Positions 55,830 through 64,000 of a stretch of DNA of 64,000 nucleotides are shown here, piece by piece (the stretch's first letter is position 1; each line of letters opens with the position of its first letter). The DNA comes from Symsagittifera roscoffensis (lineage: Eukaryota; Xenacoelomorpha; Acoela; Convolutidae): positions 88,387,845-88,451,844 of the forward strand of contig NC_087062.1 of NCBI RefSeq assembly GCF_963678635.1, in the 5' to 3' direction. Position numbers and translations under genes: made by a program. The notes below the pieces were generated by a model that searched no databases, had not been told where the DNA came from, and was given only the letters and a program-made list of their open reading frames with translations.

Positions 55830-58450
55830 TTAGTCTTGATTTTGGGGTGAAATTCGATTTTTCAAAAATTCGAATTGAGCAGGTCATGCTCAAGTTTCTC
55901 GCGACAACTGAAAATACAAGAAAATAAGATCAAAAGAATCGAACTACAATCGCGGGAAAGTAGTACCAGAAATAGGTGCGTGAAATTGCTATTTGCAATT
56001 CCGCCGTATAAATCGAACGAGAGTAGAGTTTTCTCATTCCTAGGGAAGAAACAAGCCATGACGAGAAGAGAGAAAGAAGATTGAGTGGACCAGAGTGAAC
56101 CTTCGGTGGAAGGGTGGACAGCTGAAGCTGTCCAATGGTCAAAACAGAAAACTTGTGTCTTTAGTTAAAACTTATTCACTTCAAACTTCTTGAGTTAAAC
56201 TTGATTACTGGATCAATTCTAGAGTTGCTTATTAATTTAGTTACTCGATTATAGAAGTCGTGTCGGTATGTAAGTACCAATTTTAATTTTCTTGATTGTA
56301 TTTTACATTATTATGTTGAATTAGGGAGAGTTTTAGGTTGATCTGTCTGAAATTGATCAAAGGTCCACAGTCTAATAAAAAGAAAGTGTATACGTAAGTT
56401 TCCACTTGTTTTTAACGGCGTTCGTGTGTTTTGGGTATTTTGAGACCGAAGCATGGGGGCGTTCTTCTTTCTAGAGTGGGGGTTATTTTGGTAGTAGTCT
56501 TCAAGCTGTAACGCGGTTTGTAGTCTCATGTCGCAAGTGAACCGAATTGGCTCCGACGGTTTGAGGTAGAAAAACACAAGAGATAAAGTCCCTGACTCTT
56601 GAGCTAATGGTTATAGGGCCTGTTTTTCTTTAACCTCATATGTGACTTAAGTAGGCGACTGTTACATGGTGTTTTTATGGCGCTCCTGGGTGTTTGTACG
56701 ACATCATTACTACGGGATGGAATTCGCTTGACGCAGCTCCGGGCTACATGCCCATTCTAAAGTACCGGTGGTACGGTTCAAAGGGAACGTGAACACATTT
56801 TGGTTGTATCGTGATAGCTTTTTAAGAAAGCTCGAGAAAAATTCCCGGTGATCTTTACGAAACTACGCCTAGCTAACCGAGTAATGAGGGCCACTAGGGG
56901 GACAAAAACGGACAAAAGACAAAAAACGAAACAAAAACCAAAAAAGTTTAAAAATGGGAACAAAAAACGATATAAAGTACAAAAAGGACAATGGCTTTGA
57001 CTTTCAGATTAAGTGGATCAAACCTTAATTTTAATTAAAATAGTATACGCATGTTTTCAATGTCTCGATCAAACCAGCAACATTTCAAGCGTCTCGATCA
57101 AAGCAGCAACATTGAACACGCGCCCGAGTTAGGGGCGTTGAAAAGGTTTTCAGATAGCTTCTGACATCAGCGGACCACTGAGATACTTGACTGGGACAGG
57201 TGACCAGCTAGGTGGGAAAGTGGACCACTGAGAAACTTGACAACTGGAACAAGTGACTAGCCAAGTGGGAAAGTGGTACTCGGGATGAAGACCTCAGAAA
57301 CAGAGGAAACTCGACTGGGAAAGAGACATCCAGCAGTGTGATCAAAGCAAAATAGAGCAAACAGAAGAAGGTGTTCTGTTTGGTCAAACGGATATTGTTA
57401 AAATCCATTTTAAATTATAGTAAATAAGTGTGAAATTGAATAAGCGAGTATCCACTGTTTTGAGGAAACGTTTTTACCTGAGCTGAGCTTGGAAACAGGT
57501 TCTACGGTTTTTTCTCGAAAAGTTTAGCACCCATCGCGCTTAGGGTAATTTTCGGCTTAAGTGGGGGGCTAGACAGGGGGAGGTTAGCGGGGGGCTGGTT
57601 ATGAAAGAGGTTGGTGGTTGAAAATTGTAAAATGGGGGGTTTTCTTATAGGAACTAAACAATCGATATCGTCGATTTAGTTATATTAGAACAACTGAGTT
57701 GAAGACTCACAACAAGAGAAGCAACGCGAAGGTACTTGATAACGAACTCGTATTAAGGTGGTTAACCTGGCCGGATTGAGTGGGGGGATTGGAAATAGAC
57801 AGTTTTTTGAACCCAATAGGTGAAAACCCCATAAAACCGCAAGTAAGGGGGGGGGGAAGAATGCGTGACAATCAGGTACCAGATAGTTTTTACGCAAAAA
57901 TGAGAGGGGGGATCGGAAATAGACAATATTTGGAACCCAATAGGTGAAAACCCCATAAGACCGCAAGTAGGGGGGAGGAAGAACGCGTGACAGTCAGGTA
58001 CCAGACATTTTTTACGAATGACAAGCATTGTCGAAGTTGCATTTTAGGTAACCGAATTTTTCTTGTTTTTGTGAGTTTTCGCATTTGACACTTACGATTT
58101 TTAAGTTTGTTTGTTACTGAATTTTAGTCAACAACGATCATAGAATACGGTTAAAAGCAAATCATATTTCGACTTGCATTGGAAATAGGAAACAAAAGGA
58201 AATTAAGGGAGGCTTAGAAAAGAAATTTAAGATCGGTAGAATCGGGTTTTGGGGATTTTTCACACAAAATTTAAAGGAGGTACCGAGATAATGGACTGGA
58301 TATCTTAACACTCGAATTAGGGAACAGGAAGATTTTAGAGACAAGTTCTGGGCAGGAAGTGGTACTGGAAGGTCGGGTAAAGAGTTTCAATACCTGTACC
58401 AGAGAAGTGGAAGCAGCACAAGAGTCTTTTCGGCAGTCCTGGGTTAGTGA
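55830..58450 (-). repeat. S module, copy 2 (complete)
   Basis: Complete copy ending at the 63-bp array. It differs from copy 1 by an internal duplication of about 120 bp (57785-57885 and 57905-58005, each with GGAAATAGACA and CCAATAGGTGAAAACCCCAT) and by a 100-bp insert with GTACGGTTCAAAGGGAACGT at about 56765-56870 shared with copy 3. Conserved-position minus-strand frames: 56577-56311, 57408-57208, 58084-57685. Confidence 0.75.
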
Positions 58451-58464
58451 CCGAAGGACCTAGG

Positions 58465-58800
58465 ACATAACAAAAGGGTCCCATGAACGTCCCTAAGGAT
58501 TTCAACACTCGAAAGAAAGGTCCTAGGACAGTAAAAAGGGTCCCAAGACCGTCCCTGAGGATTTCAGCACTTGAGCGAAGGGTCCTAGGAGAGTACAGAA
58601 GGATCCCAAGGCCGTCCCTAAAGATTTCAACACTCGAGCGAAGGGACCTGGGACAGCACAGAAGGGTCCCAATACCGTCCCTGAGGATTTCAGCACTCGA
58701 GTGAAGGGTCCTAGGACAGTACAGAAGGGTCCCAAGACCGTCCCTGAGGATTTCAGCACTCGACCGAAAGGTCCTAGGAGAGTACAGAAGGGTCCGAAGA
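58465..58800. repeat. 63-bp minisatellite array, third site
   Basis: Just over five units with a 63-bp period (for example at GGGTCCCAAGACCGTCCCTG), same orientation as the array at 63213. Because 63 is 21 codons, frames run through it: 58523-58825 on the minus strand and 58483-58704 on the plus strand. Confidence 0.9.
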
Positions 58801-58915
58801 AAACAGTGTCTGGAATGCTTTCCACATCGGCGTGGGTTCTTCTTCTCTCAAGGGCTCTAGAAGTCCTGCCGCATGCAGGTGATCATTCATCCTACGAACA
58901 ACAGCAGCTCAGGCT
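58801..58915 (-). repeat. 66-bp block and last bases of the RT tail
   Basis: Identical in order to 54515-54615 (block, then GATCATTCA and CCTACGAACAACAGCAGCT), but homology stops at 58915, a few codons into the end of the reverse-transcriptase tail. The tail itself is missing at this site. Confidence 0.75.
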
Positions 58916-59400
58916 CACATGGCGTCTCCGATTTAATCGCAACAACCAGAGGTAACATCTGGTTTAGTTCTGTCCCTGGTAACAATTACACAAGAGTTTC
59001 ATGCCAGAAGAAATTCTCGATTGTTCCCATGAAGGCCAAAATTGCGACAATTTTGAGTCTCGCGCCTGCCTGGTCCGGTCTTTAGCCAATCTGGACGCTT
59101 CCAATCCCCCCAATATCTCGCATCGTTCAACAGTTCTGAGCTCGCATGAGCAATTTCAGAAAGTCCCATGGTCTAGGGATCCAGAAGCTTGTCCACTGCA
59201 TGCAATTGCGCAGGTATCCTCATCCTTATTCTGGCCAAATTCCTAAGATGCTTTGGTGGTTCAATTGCATCCGGGCTGGCCAAATCCTTCAAGGGTTGAT
59301 AATTGATTGGGCCAACATTTCCCTCTTTGTAATCCATAATAGATCTTCCGTCTAAAGGGTCCTGGAGACGCCAACAAAACTCTATGTTACAGTCTTCATC
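58916..59400 (-). other. Unique block with an unrecognised minus-strand frame
   Basis: Takes the place where the reverse-transcriptase tail would be. Read on the minus strand from about 59340, a frame begins MDYKEGNVGPINYQPLKDLA and runs about 54 codons, and a second open piece follows. The composition is balanced and protein-like. I recognise no domain; it may be another part of the element's coding region. Confidence 0.3.
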
Positions 59401-59429
59401 TTAAAACACATATGAGGTTAATAGAAATA

Positions 59430-59990
59430 GGCGCTAAAACCATTGGTCCTTGTGTTTTTGTACCTCATTTTCTCGGAGCCAATTCGGTTCGCTTAAGACA
59501 TGGGACATCGTGGTCGTGCTACATCTGAAAGGCCACTGCCAAAAAAACACACCCCCTTTCCAAAAATAAGCGCGCCCTCATGTCTAAGTATCCAAGTACC
59601 TAAAATAAGCGAACGCCGTTAAAGACAGGGTTGGAAAGTCAGGTGAAAACCATAAATTTTTATGAAACAGTGGACCTTAAACAGTGGATTTCAGATGGAT
59701 CAGCCTAAAACTCGCCTAATCTGAGCTTAACTCTTTAAAACTCACTCTAGCATTTAAATACAATACTAACATTTTGACAACGGCTCTAGAACCAATCAAG
59801 TAAAATAAGTAAGGTAACTCTAGAACTTTAAAGAAGTAATTAGTTTTAGTTCAAGCAGATTTGTCAATTTGGGCCATTGGTTTGCTTGATTTGTCGACCT
59901 TCCCCGTCAAGATGATCCTTCCTCCACTAGTAGCATGCACGTAACCACTCTCGAATATCTCTATCGGGAAAAAGACAGGTCAACTCGAAT
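59430..59990 (+). repeat. Diverged inverted S-module fragment
   Basis: Resembles 51730-52290 (inverted S) at low identity: CTTGTGTTTTTGTACCTCAT, GGAGCCAATTCGGTTCGCTT, GCGAACGCCGTTAAAGACAG and CAGATGGATCAGCCTAAAAC. It is clearly older than the other copies and ends where the A module of the next unit starts. Confidence 0.6.
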
Positions 59991-60000
59991 TGTTTGCCAG

Positions 60001-60720
60001 TTGTTCAAATTGCAAATAGTACTTTGACTCCAGCTCGAACGTTTTTTTTCACTTGATATCGGTCTTTCTGACTTTTTGACTTTTCGTATCAAGGCTGCGA
60101 GATTTTGAGCATGACATGGCCAATTCAAAACTTAAAAAAATACCATTTCACCCTACAAACACAATAAATTTTCAGAATATGACCGATAAGTACATAAGTA
60201 ACCAATTCTGATTCTAATGTTTCTTATTCTCCAATTTGTGGTTGTGGCATCTCAACCAGGTCTTGAAAAATGCCTTAACTGCACTATAAAGTTTTTAATT
60301 GAAATTTTGATCTATAAATTTGTTTTTTTTTCATGATCATATTTTTTCATGATCTTATAATTTTTTTTCTTGATTTTTAATATTTTGTATAGCCAATATA
60401 TTTTGGTCTATAAATTTGTTTTTTTTTTCATGATCGTATTTTTTCATGATCTTATAATTTTTTTTCTTGATTTTTAATATTTTGTATAGCCAATATAAAA
60501 GGATTTTTTATGATCGATGATCATTTCAAAATTTTTAGTACTTTTAAACCTGATGATTCACATAGGTGCGAAAACGTTCGTAATTTATACCTTTAACCAC
60601 TTCTTTTTCATGATTGTTGATCTTTTTCCTTGACAAAATTACTATTTTGTTATCCTGAAGATCCCCAAAAGGGCAAACACTTGTGCCAGTCGGTCATATT
60701 TGGAAATTTGACCTTGAGCA
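60001..60720 (-). repeat. AT-rich spacer (A module), third copy
   Basis: Matches 54971-55810 from GTTGTTCAAATTGCAAATAG onward. Contains a tandem duplication of about 97 bp (60308-60404 and 60405-60501; GTCTATAAATTTG to TTTGTATAGCCAATATA) not present in the other copies. Confidence 0.7.
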
Positions 60721-60724
60721 ACGT

Positions 60725-63200
60725 TTAGTCTTGATTTTGGGGTGAAAATCGTTTTTTCAAAAATTCGAATTGAGCAGGTCATGCTCAAGTTTCTCGCGAC
60801 AACTGAAAATACAAGAAAATAAGATCAAAAGAATCGAACTACAATCGCGGGAAAGTAGTACCAGAAATAGGTGCGTGAAATTGCTATTTGCAATTCCGCC
60901 GTATAAATCGAACGAGAGTAGAGCTGTCTCATTCCTAGGGAAGAAACAAGCCATGACGAGAAGAGAGAAAGAAGATTGAGTGGACCAGAGTGAACCTTCG
61001 GTGGAAGGGTGGACAGCTGAAGCTGTCCAATGGTCAAAACAGAAAACTTGTGTCTTTAGTTAAAACTTATTCACTTCAAACTTCTTGAGTTAAACTTGAT
61101 TACTGGATCAATTCTAGAGTTGCTTATTAATTTAGTTACTCGATTATAGAAGTCGTGTCGGTATGTAAGTACCAATTTTAATTTTCTTGATTGTATTTTT
61201 CATTATTATGTTGAATTAGGAAAAGTTTTAGGTTGGTCCGTCTGAAATTGATCAAAAGTCCACTTTCTTAAAAAAAGTAACTATACGTAGGGTTCCGACC
61301 CTGTTTTTAACGCCGTTCGTGTGTTTTGGGTATTTTGAGACCTAAGCATGGGGGCGTTCTTATTTCTAGAGTGGGGGTTATTTTGGTAGTAGCCTTCAAG
61401 CTGTAACGCGGTTTGTAGTCTCATGTCGCAAGTGAACCGAGTTGGCTCCGACCGTTTGAGGTAGAAAAACACAAGAGACAGTGTCCCTGACTCTTGAACC
61501 AATGGTTATAGGGCCTACTTTTCTTTAACCTCATATGTGACTTTAGTAGGCTACTGTTACATTTTTTTTGGCGCTCCTGGCTGTTTGTACGACATCATGA
61601 CTGCGGGAGCGACCCCACTTGACGCACCTCCGGGCTACATGCCCACTCTAGAGTACCGGTGGTACGGTTCAACGGGAAGTGAACACCTTTTGGTTGTACC
61701 GTGATAGCTTTTTAAGAAAACTCGAGAAAAATTCCCGGTGCGCTTTCCGAAAGTAGGCCTAGCTAACCAAGTAATGGGGGCCATTAGGGGACAAAAACCG
61801 GGTTAAAGACAAAAAACGAAACAAAAAACCAAAAAAGAGTAAATATAGGAACAACAAACGATATAAAATACAAAAAGGACAGTCGCTTTGACTTTCAAAT
61901 TAAGTGGATCAAACCTTAAATTTAATTAAAATAGTATACGCATGTTTTCAAAAAGACCGATCATCTCGATCAAACCAGCAACATTGAACACGCGCCCGAG
62001 CTAGGGGCGTTGAAAAGGTTTTCAGATAGCTGGTGGCATCAGCGGAATACTGGGAGACTTGACTGGGACAGGTGACCGGCAAGGTGGGAAAATGGACCAC
62101 TGAGAAGCTTGACAACAGGGAGACTTCACTGGAACAGGTGACAAGCCAAGTGGGAAAGTGGACCACTGAGAGACTTGACCACTGGGAGACTTGACTGGAA
62201 CAGGTGACAAGCCAAGTGGGAAAGTGGTACTCGGGATAGAGACCTCAGAAACAGAAGAAACTCGACTGGGAAAGAGACATCCAGCAGTGTGATCAAAGCA
62301 GAACAGATCAAACAGAAGAAGGTGTTCTGTTTGGTCAAACGGATTTTGTTAAAATCCATTTTACATTATAGTAAATAAGTGTAAAATTGAATAAGCGAGT
62401 ACCCACTGTTTTGAGGAAACGTTTTTACTTGAGCAGAGCTTGGAAACAGGTTCTACGGTACTCTCTTGTGACGTTTAGCACCCATGGGGCTAAGGGTATT
62501 TTTTGGCTGAAGTGGGGGGCTAGATAGGGGGAGTTTAGCAGGGGGCTGGTTAAGATAGAGGTTGGTGGTTGAAAATTGTAAAAGGGGGACTTTCTTAAAA
62601 TAACTAAACAATCGATATCGTCGATTTAGTTATATTAGAACAACTGTTTTGAAGACTCACAAAAAGAGAAGCAACGCGAAGGTACTCGATAGCGAACTCG
62701 TATTAGAGTGGTTAACCTGCCCGGATCGAGCGGGTGGATCGGGTACCAGACATTTTTTACGAAAGACAAGCATTGTCGAAGTTGCATTTTAGGTAATCGA
62801 GTTTTTTTTGTTTTTGTGAGTTTCCGCATTTGACATTTTCCGGTTTTTAAGTTTCCGATTTTTAAGTTTGATTTATACTGAATTTTAGTCAACAACGATC
62901 ATAGAATAAGGTTAAAAGCAAATCGTATTTCGGCTTGCATTGGAAATAGGAAACAAAAGGAAATTATGATGGGCTTAGAAAAGAAATTTTAGATCGGTTG
63001 AATCGGGTTTTGGGGATTTTTCACACAAGTTCTAGAGGAGGTACCGGGATAGTGGACTGGATATCTTAAATCTCGAGTTAGGGTACAGGAAAATTCTAGA
63101 GACGAGTTCTGGGCAGGAAGTGGTACTGGAAGATTGGGTAAAGAGTTTCAATACCTGGGCCAGAGAAGTGGAAGCAGCACAAGAGTCTTGTCGGCAGTCC
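60725..63200 (-). repeat. S module, copy 3
   Basis: Same layout as copy 2 with the same flanks (A spacer on the left, 63-bp array on the right), offset by about 4.9 kb. It lacks the internal 120-bp duplication and has a 130-bp deletion near 62740. Minus-strand frames at 61502-61281, 62359-62126 and 62895-62635 sit at the conserved places. Confidence 0.75.
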
Positions 63201-63212
63201 TGGGATAGTGAT

Positions 63213-64000
63213 CGAAGGGACGTAGGACAGTACAGAAGGGTCCCAAGACCGTCCCTAAGGACTTCAACACTCGATTGAAGGGTCCTAGGACAGTACACAA
63301 GGGTCCCAAGACCGTCCCTGAGGATTTCAGCACTCGAGCGAAGGGTCCTATGAGAGTACAGAAGGGTCCCAAGACCGTCCCTGAGGATTTCAGCACTTGA
63401 GCGAAGGGTCCTAGGAGAGTACAAAAGGGTCCCATGGCGGTCCCTAAGGATTTCAACACTCGATCGAAGGGTTCTAGGAGTGTATAGAAGGGTCCCAAGA
63501 CCGTCTCTGAGGAATTCAGCTTTCGACCGAAAGGTCCTAGGAGAGTACAGAAGGGTCTCAAGACCGTCCCTGAGGATTTCAGCATTCGAGCGAAGGGTCC
63601 TAGGAGAGTACAGAGCGGTCCCAAGACCGTCCCTAAGGATTTCAACACTCGAGAGAAGGGTCCTAGGACAATTCAGAAGGGTCCCAAGACCGTCTCTGAG
63701 GAATTCAGCTTTCGACCGAATGGTCCTAGGAGAGTACAGAAAGGTCTCAAGACCGTCCTTAAGGATTTCAACACTCGAGCGAAGGGTCCTAGGACAGTAC
63801 AGAAGGGTCCCAAGACCGTCTCTGAGGAATTCAGTATTCGACCGAAAGGTCCTAGGACAGTACAGAAGGGTCCCAAGACCGTCTCTGAGGAATTCAGCTT
63901 TCGACCGAAAGGTCCTAGGAGAGTACAGAAGGGTCTCAAGACCGTCCCTGATGATTTCAGCATTCAAGCGAAAGGTCCTAGGAGAGTACAGAGGGGTCCC
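63213..64000. repeat. 63-bp minisatellite array, fourth site, runs off the window
   Basis: At least twelve units, most exactly 63 bp. The minus strand is open in one frame for 311 codons (63967-63032; repeat LRDGLGTLLYSPRTLRSSAE plus one residue) and in another for 166 codons (63648-63148; repeat containing LGPFCTLLGPFARVLKSSGT). Unit variants alternate irregularly (GGATTTCAGCACTCGAGCGA, GGAATTCAGCTTTCGACCGA, GGATTTCAACACTCGAGCGA). Confidence 0.9.

Larger units (their letters stand above)
54238..56622. repeat. Right arm of a giant palindrome
   Basis: Complements 51697-54037. From the centre outward: 63-bp array, 66-bp block, reverse-transcriptase tail, A spacer, first 790 bp of the S module. 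Homology to the left arm ends at GGTTATAGGGCCTGTT (about 56622), while the S module itself continues to 58450. Confidence 0.85.

Noticed and set aside
63213-64000. Direct repeats as a possible CRISPR array
   Set aside because: The 63-bp units are contiguous with no unique spacers, no cas genes are present and the DNA is animal.
1-64000. tRNA, rRNA or other structural RNA genes
   Set aside because: I looked for tRNA A/B box pairs and conserved rRNA stretches and found none that I could support. The GGTTCTAGACA near 20700 is not a convincing B box.

Overview
The window is metazoan nuclear DNA: AT-rich, gene-poor and packed with transposon remains. There are no bacterial operons or ribosome binding sites. 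One spliced G protein-coupled receptor (GPCR) gene with canonical GT..AG introns, one C-type lectin-like exon, and decayed Ty3/gypsy, non-LTR, Tc1-like and hAT-like elements all point to an invertebrate animal. I cannot name the species. One run of 200 N (54038-54237) marks an assembly gap.

Layout. 1-18.2 kb: head-to-tail, badly decayed remains of a Ty3/gypsy-type retroelement (integrase with GPY/F module, gag-like zinc knuckle, two env-like stretches), with A-rich, G-poor + strand, nested foldback MITEs and internal tandem duplications. 18.2-31.4 kb: an LTR-like repeat, a C-type lectin-like coding exon with a poly(A) signal, a promoter- or LTR-like TATA/GA-repeat block, several MITE families (one interrupted by a Tc1-like foldback at a TA site) and a recent 1.5 kb tandem duplication. 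31.7-41.9 kb: a six-exon rhodopsin-family GPCR on the minus strand, its introns filled with hAT-like and other MITEs. 42.9-43.9 kb: the 3' end of a non-LTR reverse transcriptase gene, broken. 46.2-49.5 kb: a decayed minus-strand coding region of unknown family. 49.4-64 kb: a composite repeat. A unit of about 5 kb (63-bp minisatellite, a 2.5 kb S module, an AT-rich spacer, a reverse-transcriptase tail) is tandemly repeated, and around the N gap it is folded into a near-perfect palindrome with 2.3 kb arms.

The only genes likely to be working host genes are the GPCR (31668-41855, minus; about 378-393 residues) and possibly the lectin-like exon (19327-19677, plus). Everything else that looks coding is a mobile-element remnant or an open frame within repeats. 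The most unusual feature is the 49-64 kb composite: its 63-bp (21-codon) minisatellite stays open in several frames on both strands, and a block of about 66 bp that precedes each array also opens the unknown reading frame at 49.4 kb.
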